From contig NC_081555.1 of the NCBI RefSeq assembly GCF_963082655.1, positions 183,293,424-183,357,423 on the forward strand: a stretch of DNA of 64,000 bases, read 5' to 3'. This document shows positions 9,572-19,125 of this stretch, piece by piece. Position numbers and translations under genes: made by a program. The notes beneath the pieces were generated by a model. That model did no database searches. It saw nothing but the letters and a program-made list of their open reading frames with translations, and was not told the origin of the DNA. Numbering within the stretch: position 1 is the stretch's first letter; every line of letters starts with the position of its first letter. The stretch comes from Stomoxys calcitrans (lineage: Eukaryota; Arthropoda; Insecta; Diptera; Muscidae).

Positions 9572-12500
9572 TTAGGAGGTTGAATCGAACGGTAATACAA
9601 CCACTTTCGTAATTGGCCGTGCTATGATACCCTTTTCAGTCGTGATATCCACAATACGAACTTGACCATCAGATCCTGGATGTACCTTTGAGATTCTACC
9701 TAGACGCCAGCAATTGGGAGGTAAGTTCTCATCCTTGACCACAACCAACATATTCTCTGCCAAGTTTTCGGTTGGTCTTTTCCATTTATGACGCTTGTGC
9801 AATTCCTTTAGGTATTCCCCTTTCCAACGGATGCAGAAATGTTGGTGTATTGCCTTCAATCGTTGCCATCGATTGACGAGGGAAATTGGAGCTTCGGAAA
9901 TCTTCGGATCTAGTGGTGTCAAAATCGGAGCACCAATTAAGAAATGCCCTGGAGTTAGAGCAGAAAAGTCCGACGACTCTTGTGAAATCGAACATAGTGG
10001 ACGGGAGTTCAAACAAGCCTCTATCTTTGAGAGCAATGTCTGAAATTCTTCAAACGTGTGTTTAAAGTTAGCTGCTACCTTCCGAAAATGAGTTTTGAAG
10101 CTCTTTACTCCCGCTTCCCAGAGCCCACCCATGTGTGGGGCTCCAGGTGGAATAAAGTGCCACTCTATCTTTTGGTGCGCATAGTTGGACTCTATAGATT
10201 GTTTGGAACTCTGCAAGAAATTCTTAGCAAGGACCTTCGATGCACCCACAAAGTTGGTGCCATTATCGGAATGAAGGTGAAGTGGACATCCTCGGCGCGA
10301 GACAAATCTGCTGAATGCAGCCAGAAACGTGTTTGTGGAGAGGTCGGATGTCGCCTCCAAATGTATTGCCTTTGTGGCAAAACAAATAAATATACACGCA
10401 TACCCCTTCGATATGCGGCAGAATCGACCGGAATAGCTCTTTATTTCAAATGGTCCTGCGAAATCCAACCCGGTGTGGGTGAAGGGCCGAGAAATGTCCA
10501 CCCTTTCAGGAGGTAAAGCGGACATTATTTGCTGTTGGCACTTGTGCTTGTACAAAACACAAGGTTTACATCTGTTCAAAGTTGTCTTTATCAAATTCTT
10601 GACCTTTATGATCCAGAATTGTGTCCGAATCAACCGCAGTACCAGTTGATTACCACCATGAACAGAAATCGAGTGGATAAATTGTACCAATAGACGCGAA
10701 AGTTGGCAGTTATAAGGCAGGATAATAGGATGTTTCTCATTGTAGGATAACCCAGGGGCTGAGGTTAGCCTACCACAAATCCTCATGATACCATCGGCAT
10801 CAAGAAACGGATTTAAACTCAGTATGGAACTAGCAGAGGCAATTGTTTTTCTCGCCGAGAGAGCTAGATATTCGTTCGGAAAGTGCGCCTTCTGGGTGAT
10901 GGATATGAGGCGGTCTTGAATCATCACGACCTCTGTAGTGGTCACATTATGAGACTCCCTTCTGTAAGCGTTTCTAAATTTGGGATGCGTGCTATAGAAA
11001 AATCTAAAAACATAGGCAATTACACGTATTGCCCTGGGGAGGGATGAAAATCTCTCGAGAATGTCCTCGTAATTGCTAAAATAGGAGAAATGAACTTTAA
11101 TACTTTTTCTCTCAATTTCGATTGAATCTGGCTGGATGTCTTCAAGTCTCGGCCAATTCTCCTCAGAATCGCCCAACCAATTAGGACCATGCCACCACAA
11201 GTCATTTCCCGAGAGATCTTGTGGGTAAGCCCCACGACTGGCGAGATCAGCTGGGTTCTGCTCCGATCTGACGTGGCGCCAATTAGGTGGACTTATGACT
11301 TGGGTAATCTTGGATACTCTGTTCGCGACGAAAGTGGACCAGAAACAAGGGGGCTTGGCCAACCATGATAAGACAATGGTTGAATCTGTCCAACAGAATA
11401 TTGAGAACTTCTGCACACGTAACTGCGGTATCAGATGGTCTATCATCTCGGCCAGTAATGTAGCACCACAAAGTTCCAGCCGAGGGATTGAAAGGGTCTT
11501 AAGTGGCGCAACCTTTGTCTTGCACGAGACCAAATGAACGAAAGTAGACTGTTTCCTTTTAACACGAATGTAAAGGGCGGCCGCGTATGCTTTCTCAGAT
11601 GCATCGCTGAAACCGTGGAACTGGACCTCGCAGTCTGTCGTATAATTGAACCACCTTGGTACAGCAATTGAATTAATAGATGGATAGAAAGACTGGAATG
11701 ATTTCCAGCTGGATAACGACTGTACCGAAATCTCCTCATCCCATTTTGTACCTTCTACCCAAATTGTTTGCATAATCAATTTGGCGATAACTATACATGG
11801 AGCAAGCCAACCAGCAGGGTCAAAAAGCCTAGATATTTGGGATAAAACCTCCCTCTTCGTATATGAACAGTGTCCAGGAAATGGAAGCGCAGTAAAGAAA
11901 AACGAGTCGGACGATGCATTCCAACGAATGCCCAAGGTTTTGGCCGTACTTCGGTCATCAAATTCTAAAAAATCCTCGAAAAGCAACTGTTCCGTTGGAA
12001 CGCCAGAGAGAATCTCTTTGGAATTCGATGTCCATTTTCGCATCGCAAAACCGGCGGAACCCAGTGCCTGAATTAACTGCCCCCTAGCATCAATTGCAGC
12101 TGGTATAGAATGTGCGCCCACCAAGGCGTCATCCACATACATTGAGTTCCGAAGAATCTCGTAAGCCAGCGGATACGTCCCCCGAACATCATCGGCCAAT
12201 TGCAGGAGGGTCCGAATGGCCAGGAAAGGAGCACAATTTACTCCAAAAGTAACCGTACTTAGTTCGTAGTCTTGAACTTTTCCGTTTGGATCCTGTCGAA
12301 AGATAATGCGCTGAAATGCCCTATGTTCAGGATTCACCAAGATTTGTCGGTACATCTTGGTAATGTCCCCATTGAATACGTAACGAAACAATCTCCAGTT
12401 CAAAATAAGTACTACAAGATCCTGTTGCAGCACAGGACCGGTATGTAAAACGTCGTTGAGACTCTTCCCGTTGGAAGCGCGAGAGGAAGCATTAAAAACA

Positions 12501-14812
12501 ACCCGCACCTTCGTGGTCGTGCTGTCCGGTTTCACCCCCGCATGGTGTGGAAGGTAGTAATGTGATGAAAGACCGGGACTTATCGGATCGGACACTTTCG
12601 TCATATGACCTAAGGATTCGTACTCCGTAAGTACCTTGTCATATTCGTCCTTGAACTGCGGCGTTCGAAGAAGACGTGCCTCATTTCGAAAGAACTGTAC
12701 CAAAGCTGCATTTCTGGAATGGCCGATATCACTACCCGCCAGAAAATCCTCCTTGAACGGGAGGGATACAATATATCTGCCATTCTTATCCCTTGTGGTG
12801 GTGGCGGAATATAGTTCCTCACAAAACCTATCAGACGCGGAAAGGAACGTCTTCCTGGGAAGGTCTTCCACCTCCCAGAAACGAGAAATAGCAGCATCGA
12901 GGGATAACTCACAGAAATAGGATACAACCCTGGAACATGAAGTATTCCTCTCACATGGAATAGGACCTGTAAGGATCCAACCGAAAACAGTTTCCTGTGC
13001 CAGTAGTGATCCACAGATTTCTCTCTTAATACCCGATCGCATAATCATAGGAAGCAAATCCGCTCCTATCAAAAGATCAATCGTCGCTTTCTCATAAAAC
13101 CGGGGATCGGCCAACGGAATACTTGGAATGTCGGCAAGCAAGTTCATACCAATGGTTCTTGATGGAAGGCTTCCAGAGAGATGTGGAACTACAAGGGCAC
13201 TAACCGAAACTTCGAAATCATCATCACTATGCGAAGCTAGGAGGAAGGAGCATTCCTTCTGGACGGAAGCCGAAGTAGAATTATTCAAACCATAAATACA
13301 GGCAGCAGTCCGCTTAAATGGAAGCCTAAGCGTGTTAAACAGTTTTTCGGAGATAAATGTTCCCTCCGAACCAGAATCCACCAACGCTCTAGCCAGATAT
13401 GCTAACCCATTGTGGCGTATTTTCACCAAAGCAGTGCCTAATAAAACTCCCTTGGACTGGGCAGCAAAACAAGACTGTACTATTTCACCCTCTGAACTAG
13501 TGGACTGTATGGCAATAGAGGAGGGGGTAGAATGCGAGGGCGAGGGCGTACAGCTTATGGAAGAATTGGAATTTGGGCTGGGTTGGCTCTGGGGAACCTG
13601 TTCCCGATGGAGTAGGGTATTATGTCGTTTGGAACATTGGAAACAAGAGAACTTGCTGGTACAATTTCTCACACTATGCACCTTCGAAAAACAGTTAAGG
13701 CATAAGTCGAATCTCTTGATCTCCGTCAATCTCTGTTGCGGGGTCATGGTCAAAAACTTGGGACATTTGCGGATCACATGGACCTCTGTAGGGCATAGTC
13801 GACACTTGGAATCTGTCACCCTAGTTTGAAATGCTTTAAGACCTTTATTCACAGATCTGGGGTTTGTCTTCTCGGCAGAAGAATCGGGCGCAGGGTCCGT
13901 CCTGCGCATCTCGGAGACGGATTCTAAGGTTCTGTGACGGTTCGTTAGGAAAGCATCTAGTGAACACCATTTTGGAATGACCGTCTTGTCGTCTAGTGTC
14001 TCCTCCCATAGAGTCAATGTGGTATCAGGCAGACGACTAGAGCAAATGAATATAAAAATTGGGTCCCAACTTTCGACGTCAATTCCGTAAAGTTTAAGCA
14101 TGGAAATGCATGCATTTATATCCCTCTGGAGTGTCTTAAGTGACTGAGCTGATTCGGATTGAGTGGAGGCAATGGCGAACAAAGACTTCAATTGATTATT
14201 CACTAAGACCCTCTTGTTCTCGTAACGTGAACAAAGGCTCTTCCATGCCACAATGAAGTTTTCGTTGGTCAATGGAACTTTCCCAACAATGTCATTCGGT
14301 TCACCCTTAGTCCTTTGGTTCAAATGGAACAATTTTTCAACGGAACTAAGTCGAGGATTTTCTATGCACACCGCTGTAAACATATCCCGAAATGTGGGCC
14401 AGGAGCGGTAGTCCCCACTGAAAACCGGGATTTCACAGGGTGGCAGCTTAAAGCCCTGAGGCTGGCTCGGAACGGATGGAGCCGTTGGCACAGGCAACTT
14501 TTGCAGCATTTCCCCTAACTGCTCCACGCATCGGCAATAAGTAGCAAACGCGCTCTTGAACTTGGACTTCACAGTCTCTAGTACCGAAGCCCTTTCATCA
14601 TCTCCCTTATTATCCTCCTCATCTGGCGATTCCTGCTCGATGTCGGAAAGACACTGCTCGTAGGCAGGCTTAAGTCGATCCCATATATCCCTTACCTCTT
14701 CCTTGTGAGTTTCTATAACAAAACTCGATGACAATGGGTTCTGTTTATCATTTAAATTGGCCTCAAATTCGACCAACATGTCCGAAAGACGGATAAACTT
14801 TTCCAAAGACAT
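9572..14812 (-). CDS. BEL/Pao gag-pol polyprotein
   Basis: An uninterrupted 1746-codon ORF. The first ATG (14812, MSLEKF) is used as the start; the frame stays open 57 nt further upstream but only from a TTG. Domains in order (residues counted from this ATG): a Gag region of the DUF1759 type (about 110-300); three zinc knuckles C337-C340...C350, C371-C374-H379-C384 and C390-C393-H397-H402; a retropepsin of the DUF1758 type with DSG at 479-481; reverse transcriptase with NGDITKMY (D816) and YVDD (892-895); an A17-type region; RNase H with D1070, E1113 and D1143; the integrase zinc-binding H1380/H1385/C1415/C1418; the integrase core D1450, D1516 and E1566; and a DUF5641-like C-terminus. All catalytic motifs are present with no frameshift, so the element may be competent for transposition. 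Gag and Pol are one frame, as usual in this clade. The stop is at 9572. Confidence 0.95.
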   Translation of the reverse strand: MSLEKFIRLSDMLVEFEANLNDKQNPLSSSFVIETHKEEVRDIWDRLKPAYEQCLSDIEQESPDEEDNKGDDERASVLETVKSKFKSAFATYCRCVEQLGEMLQKLPVPTAPSVPSQPQGFKLPPCEIPVFSGDYRSWPTFRDMFTAVCIENPRLSSVEKLFHLNQRTKGEPNDIVGKVPLTNENFIVAWKSLCSRYENKRVLVNNQLKSLFAIASTQSESAQSLKTLQRDINACISMLKLYGIDVESWDPIFIFICSSRLPDTTLTLWEETLDDKTVIPKWCSLDAFLTNRHRTLESVSEMRRTDPAPDSSAEKTNPRSVNKGLKAFQTRVTDSKCRLCPTEVHVIRKCPKFLTMTPQQRLTEIKRFDLCLNCFSKVHSVRNCTSKFSCFQCSKRHNTLLHREQVPQSQPSPNSNSSISCTPSPSHSTPSSIAIQSTSSEGEIVQSCFAAQSKGVLLGTALVKIRHNGLAYLARALVDSGSEGTFISEKLFNTLRLPFKRTAACIYGLNNSTSASVQKECSFLLASHSDDDFEVSVSALVVPHLSGSLPSRTIGMNLLADIPSIPLADPRFYEKATIDLLIGADLLPMIMRSGIKREICGSLLAQETVFGWILTGPIPCERNTSCSRVVSYFCELSLDAAISRFWEVEDLPRKTFLSASDRFCEELYSATTTRDKNGRYIVSLPFKEDFLAGSDIGHSRNAALVQFFRNEARLLRTPQFKDEYDKVLTEYESLGHMTKVSDPISPGLSSHYYLPHHAGVKPDSTTTKVRVVFNASSRASNGKSLNDVLHTGPVLQQDLVVLILNWRLFRYVFNGDITKMYRQILVNPEHRAFQRIIFRQDPNGKVQDYELSTVTFGVNCAPFLAIRTLLQLADDVRGTYPLAYEILRNSMYVDDALVGAHSIPAAIDARGQLIQALGSAGFAMRKWTSNSKEILSGVPTEQLLFEDFLEFDDRSTAKTLGIRWNASSDSFFFTALPFPGHCSYTKREVLSQISRLFDPAGWLAPCIVIAKLIMQTIWVEGTKWDEEISVQSLSSWKSFQSFYPSINSIAVPRWFNYTTDCEVQFHGFSDASEKAYAAALYIRVKRKQSTFVHLVSCKTKVAPLKTLSIPRLELCGATLLAEMIDHLIPQLRVQKFSIFCWTDSTIVLSWLAKPPCFWSTFVANRVSKITQVISPPNWRHVRSEQNPADLASRGAYPQDLSGNDLWWHGPNWLGDSEENWPRLEDIQPDSIEIERKSIKVHFSYFSNYEDILERFSSLPRAIRVIAYVFRFFYSTHPKFRNAYRRESHNVTTTEVVMIQDRLISITQKAHFPNEYLALSARKTIASASSILSLNPFLDADGIMRICGRLTSAPGLSYNEKHPIILPYNCQLSRLLVQFIHSISVHGGNQLVLRLIRTQFWIIKVKNLIKTTLNRCKPCVLYKHKCQQQIMSALPPERVDISRPFTHTGLDFAGPFEIKSYSGRFCRISKGYACIFICFATKAIHLEATSDLSTNTFLAAFSRFVSRRGCPLHLHSDNGTNFVGASKVLAKNFLQSSKQSIESNYAHQKIEWHFIPPGAPHMGGLWEAGVKSFKTHFRKVAANFKHTFEEFQTLLSKIEACLNSRPLCSISQESSDFSALTPGHFLIGAPILTPLDPKISEAPISLVNRWQRLKAIHQHFCIRWKGEYLKELHKRHKWKRPTENLAENMLVVVKDENLPPNCWRLGRISKVHPGSDGQVRIVDITTEKGIIARPITKVVVLPFDSTS

Positions 14813-16659
14813 CGTGGAAAAACGTCCGCAATTCGAAAGGAAATTGGGGAAAAACGAAAATGATTTCAAAGAAAAGATGAAAACAAACCAAAATCAACCA
14901 GTAATCTCCAGATATAGAAAATCAGGGAGACGATACACAAAAGCAAAAGGAATTTTCCTATTATAGAGCACAATATGGAAAAGAAATGTCAGTTAAACAT
15001 GTAAGAGTACACCATATTCCCTTCTGAATCTATGGTGCTACATGCAACATGTAGTTGGCAGATATGGATAGGCATAAAAGGGTACTCATGCAATTCTAGA
15101 ACCATATACACAGAAGTCCATCAACTTATACTCTGTTAGTAAGCACAGATAATAATAAAAAAAAACTTGCAAACCAGCAATAACCAGAAAACTATCCATA
15201 AGATGTATCAATACGGAGGCCAATGCATTCACACATCAGTGACGTCACGAAACAGCTGTTCACTGATGTGTTCTATCAAAGTTCATTGAACCTTAGATTT
15301 CCAAATACATGGAAGTGTTTTGGAAGCACCTCGGTAAGAGAGAAGAGAGCCTTCGAGCGCAGTAGTGGACACAGCAAAAACACTCAAGAGGTGGAGAGAG
15401 CAAATCTCCCGGCTTAATAATGATAATGCACCAGTGATGGAACTTTCTACGACGGTTGTTAAAAGTGTACGCGTGGGTACGGAATGTACATAACAAGTAC
15501 AACAATTATTTAAAAATATAAACAAAACTGCATCTGCTCTTACATCAGTAACGAGCTATAACCACCTTGTTCTCCTTTTAAATATGGAATATATGTTAAA
15601 ATATATTAAAAAGAAGCCATTTGTGATATTATTAACCAAACGAGAGGTAAGCCTCGTACTCCAAATTGTACACCAATGCGCGAATGCCAGCACTAGCTGA
15701 CTCAACAAAACCAGCTAGGTGATAAACAATGAGTGATAAAAAAATACGAGTAATTTTCGATCTAAAACTGGGAGAAACTAAGAGAATGTGACTGAGACCC
15801 CAACATGTGGAGCCAATGTTGTTGGTGAAACTTGGAGTTGCGCTGCCAAGTGGGTGGGACCTTTGGTAGAGGCTACTCCGTATTGTTTGTATAGTGGAGA
15901 TCTTTGGGAGCGGCTCTCAGAGGGATATTGGAATGGAACAAATGTAATACTGAAATGGAAGTTATGAAGCGAAATATCTATGGAGCGAAAAATATAAAAA
16001 CAACATGGGCTGAAAAATAAGCTGCGTTGACATACATATAACAGCGCTCGCTATTAATGACTAGTAACAGTGGCTGCTGTCGCATAACATGTTACAATGG
16101 ATAAAGAGTTTATTCGGTGGGCCACTGGTGGGACATAGGGCAAACCGAATATCAAACCACGATGTATGGCTTTGTCTCTATTTAAATATGTTTACAATGG
16201 GACTCACCAAATATAATGGCCTTTAACAGCAGCATAAAAATCTTCACGTTTACTAGTGTCTGGTATTCTGTGGCATGTACCATCAAATTGCAGTTTTTCT
16301 TGTGGTAATAATTTCCAATATTTTCTCCAAAGGTACATCCATCCGATATATTAATATAATTATTTTCGGCAAATTAAATTCTCCAACGCATGCTTTATTT
16401 AATTTAAAATGTACGACATTTTTTCCAACAAAATCTATTGGTTTTGATACACGTGTTTTTTTTTTTATAAAAAAAAACTAGTTTCTTCAAATCTTCCGCT
16501 ACTTAGTTAAGAACCAAACTCATTGAATAGCACTTGTTTTGCGAATCACTAGGAATGTCTAGAAATAATGTAAACCAACCTGTTTTCCTTGGCGCGTTGC
16601 TTAACTGGAACAGTGGAATAGAAATCTCAGAGTGCGGCTCTCCCAAATGGTTGAATCTG
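14813..16659 (-). other. Long 5' leader of the BEL/Pao element
   Basis: About 1.85 kb lies between the 5' LTR side and the gag start. No domain-bearing ORF was seen. It holds a perfect 12-bp inverted repeat (15231-15242 with 15260-15271, ACACATCAGTGA and its complement) that could fold in the genomic RNA. The leader is longer than I would expect for this clade. It may contain packaging signals or a cryptic insertion; neither can be decided by eye. Confidence 0.6.
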
Positions 16660-16677
16660 GTTCGAAATGGACCAAAA
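16660..16677 (-). other. Primer-binding-site position
   Basis: Reading on the minus strand, TTTTGGTCCATTTCGAAC follows the CATCATCA end of the 5' LTR. TGG, expected opposite a tRNA CCA tail, begins 3 nt inside. I could not match the following bases to a fly tRNA acceptor stem, so the primer is unassigned. Confidence 0.45.
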
Positions 16678-17142
16678 TGATGATGTGAATTGGGAACCAA
16701 TCAGAACAACACCTATGGATGCGAGAGGGGGAACGGGGAGCGTCTCGTGAGCCAAGAGTTGAGTGGGTTGATGTGAAGTCTGCAATACTTCACGTCTCGA
16801 GGAGAGTTATTGGAGGTTGTGTTCCAGGTAGAGGAGTGGAAAGATAACCAAATAAAGCACACACAAGAATTAGGGTGGTTGGATAGCTACGACTTTATTT
16901 CTTTGGAATGATCTTACCAGTTCGGCGGATGAAGTCAAAAAGAGGCAGAAGTCTTAAGACTACGCGCGGAAGTCATAATTTTGACATGGCTTATGTTGCG
17001 GCGAAATGGCATTGTTAAACTTTGACATAACTTGACGAAGTGATTAATATCTTTTTTAAGTAATTGGGGATTTCTAATATTTTCTATAGGAGTTCAATTA
17101 AGCGGGCAAATTGTAGGGTTTCTCAAGCATTTCGCGTGAACA
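16678..17142 (-). repeat. 5' LTR of the BEL/Pao element
   Basis: 465 bp. It differs from the other LTR only at 16858 (C against T at 7941). In element sense this is the upstream LTR and should hold the promoter. No unambiguous TATA/Inr pair was assigned. The adjacent GTGTT (17143-17147) is the second copy of the target duplication. Confidence 0.95.
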
Positions 17143-17147
17143 GTGTT

Positions 17148-17561
17148 CATTCACCGTAACGTTGCGTCCAACAGCATCTTTGAAAAAATACGGTCCAATG
17201 ATTCCACCAGCGTACAAACCACACCAAACAGTGCATTTTTCGGGATGCATGGGCAGTTCTTGAACGGCTTCTGGTTGCTCTTCACTCCAAATGCGGCAAT
17301 TTTGCTTATTTACGTAGCCATTCAACCAGAAATGAGCCTCATCGCTGGACAAAATTTGTCAAAATTTGAACACATTTCGAACCGAACACTGATTTTGGTA
17401 ATAAAATTCAATGATTTGCAAGCGTTGCTCGTTAGTAAGTCTATTCATGATGAAATGTCAAAGCATACTGAGCATCTTTCTCTTTGACACCATGTCTGAA
17501 ATCCCACGGGATCTGTCAAATACTAATGCATGAAAATCCTAACCTCAAAAAAATCACCCTT
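17148..17561 (-). pseudogene. Mariner derivative, right arm with deleted transposase gene
   Basis: Read from 17561 leftward: the terminus AAGGGTGATTTTTTTGAGG, then the transposase start (ATG near 17448) reading MNRLTNEQ onward. After about 27 codons an internal deletion joins it to the region around the first catalytic aspartate (SDEAHFWLNGYVNKQ, about 17350) and on to GRNVTVNEH. There it met the inverted left arm before the BEL insertion. The open frame running to 17098 reads on into the LTR and is an artefact. A TA dinucleotide follows at 17562-17563, pairing with TA at 7566-7567. It cannot encode active transposase but keeps two ends. Confidence 0.85.
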
Positions 17562-17622
17562 TATTTGCCACTAATTGCAGATGAATAAAACTTACTAAAA
17601 TCAATCAATCTCCCATTTTCTG
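17562..17622 (+). mobile_element. AT-rich non-autonomous element, right part
   Basis: Continues the element interrupted at 7567. TTTGCCACTAA matches the complement of TTAGTGGCAAA in the inverse copy near 37688, and both copies end at CTGAGTG/CACTCAG. This fixes the pre-insertion order of the nested stack. Confidence 0.6.
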
Positions 17623-17639
17623 AGTGTATTGGTACACTT

Positions 17640-17742
17640 ACCCTAGTATACTTTGTAGGGTCGAAAATTAATATTTCGATGTGTTGCAAGCGAAATAATA
17701 AAATAAATATACCCCAATTCTCTGGTGTTGGGTATACACATT
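17640..17742 (+). repeat. Type B repeat, 3' end only
   Basis: TATACTTTGTAGGGTCG, ATATTTCGATGTGTTGCAA and CTGGTGTTGGGTAT correspond to the last 100 bp of type B copies. Confidence 0.6.
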
Positions 17743-18181
17743 TTTATTATCAAAAACTAGCGCTCCAGAAGTTCAATTAGGATATTGATCTATATGGTGC
17801 TATTTCTCCATTTGAACCATTTCGGGACGAGCGTAAACTAACAAAGCGTGTGAAAAAAAAACACATTCATTCTAGTGTAACAGCCGAAAAAACAAATTTG
17901 GCCAACCATGTGTGCCATCCACGCATAAACAATGTTTAAGTACGCTGACGAGGAAAGAAATTATTAATACACGACCAGTGTTGCCGTTTTTCGTAGGTTC
18001 CTACCAAAAATGGTAGGTTTGTTTTCTTTTGGGAAGTTGATAGGCTGACCTCAAACTTTGGTAGGTTTTTCCAACATATAACTACTAAGCAAATTACTGG
18101 AAATAACCCCAAGGATAACTCAAAGTTGTTTCACTTCCCTTCGTTTCAGTGTATTCACTGAGTGTATGCTAAATAAAACCA
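17743..18181. other. AT-rich stretch, no gene seen
   Basis: Contains a GTAGGTTTGTTTTC...GTAGGTTTTTCC motif pair (about 17994-18070) that looks like a small repeat. No coding signal. Confidence 0.35.
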
Positions 18182-18870
18182 TTTTTATACCCTCCACCAT
18201 AGGATAGGGGTATACTTATTTCGTCATTCTGTTTGTAACGCCTCGTAATATGCGTCTGAGACCCCATAAACTATATATATTCTTGATCGTCATGGTATCT
18301 TAAGTCAATCTAGCCATGTCCGTCCGTCCGTCTGTCTGTCGAAATAACGCAAACTTTCGAAGGAGTAAAGCTAGGCGCTTGAAATTTTGCACAAATACCT
18401 TTTATTAGTGTAGGTCGGTTGGGATTGTAAATGGGCCAAATCGGTGCATGTTTTGATATAGCTGCCATATAAACCGATCTTGGGTCTTGACTTCTTGAGC
18501 CGATTTGACTGAAATTTTGCACGTGGTGTTTTGGTATCACTTCCAACAACTGCGCTAAGTATGGTTCAAATCGGTTCATGTTTTGATATAGCTGCCATAT
18601 AAACCGATCGGGGATCTTGAGCCTCTATAGGGCGCAATTCTCATCCGATTTGGCAGAAATTTTGTACAACAGCTTCTCTCGTGACCTTCATTAAACATAC
18701 GTATCTAATATGGTCTGACTCGATCAATAGCTTGATACAGCTCACATATAAATCTATCTCCCGATTTTGCTTCTTGAGCCCCTACAAGGCGCAATTCTTA
18801 TCCAAATGAACTGAAATATTACACAATGACTTCTACAAGGATCAGCATTCATTTATGGTCCGAATCGGAC
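18182..18870 (-). repeat. Type A repeat, reverse orientation
   Basis: Begins TTTTTATACCCTCCACCAT at the left, then GTCCGTCCGTCCGTCTG and several units with GATATAGCTGCCATATAAAC. It lacks the AAGTAAAA head and instead runs directly into a forward type B tail, so the locus is a composite. Confidence 0.65.
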
Positions 18871-19125
18871 TATAACTTAAATCGGCGGATCTGTCTATAT
18901 GGGGGCTACATCAAGATATAGTCCATCTTGGAACTTACCCAGCTTATAGACAAAAAAAAAGAATCTGTGCAAACTTTTAGCCCAATATCTCTATTTTTAA
19001 TGACTGTAGCATGATTTTAACAGAAAGACGGACGGACATGGCCGGATCGTCTTAGGTATTTTACGGCGATCAAGAATATATATACTTTATAGGATCGGAA
19101 ATGAATATTTAAACCGTTTCAAACG
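18871..19125 (+). repeat. Type B repeat, 3' part
   Basis: Contains the type B phrases ATCGGCGGATCTGTCTATAT, CAATATCTCTATTTTTAA, GACGGACGGACATGGCCGG and ATCAAGAATATATATACTTT. The final GGTGGGTA stem is lost. Confidence 0.6.

Larger units (their letters stand above)
7761..17142 (-). mobile_element. Complete BEL/Pao LTR retrotransposon
   Basis: A 9.38-kb element on the minus strand with two 465-bp LTRs (7761-8225 and 16678-17142) that begin TG and end CA when read in element sense. It is bounded by the 5-bp duplication GTGTT (7756-7760 and 17143-17147). The LTRs differ at one position (7941 T against 16858 C), so the insertion is recent. It contains a leader of about 1.8 kb, a long gag-pol ORF and a second ORF between pol and the 3' LTR. 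The domain order protease-RT-RNase H-integrase and the A17-type region are BEL/Pao features. It sits inside a mariner derivative. Confidence 0.95.

Noticed and set aside
10058..10516. 152-codon open frame on the plus strand
   Set aside because: It lies antisense inside the integrase region of the BEL/Pao gag-pol and has no domain.
13332..13829. 165-codon open frame on the plus strand
   Set aside because: Antisense shadow of the gag zinc-knuckle and protease region.
14813..14869. 19-codon N-terminal extension of gag-pol
   Set aside because: It begins at TTG. The first ATG in frame (14812) gives MSLEKF, a better start.
17098..17352. 84-codon mariner-like frame extending to 17098
   Set aside because: Its last residues are read from the BEL LTR across the insertion junction, so it is not a real gene product.
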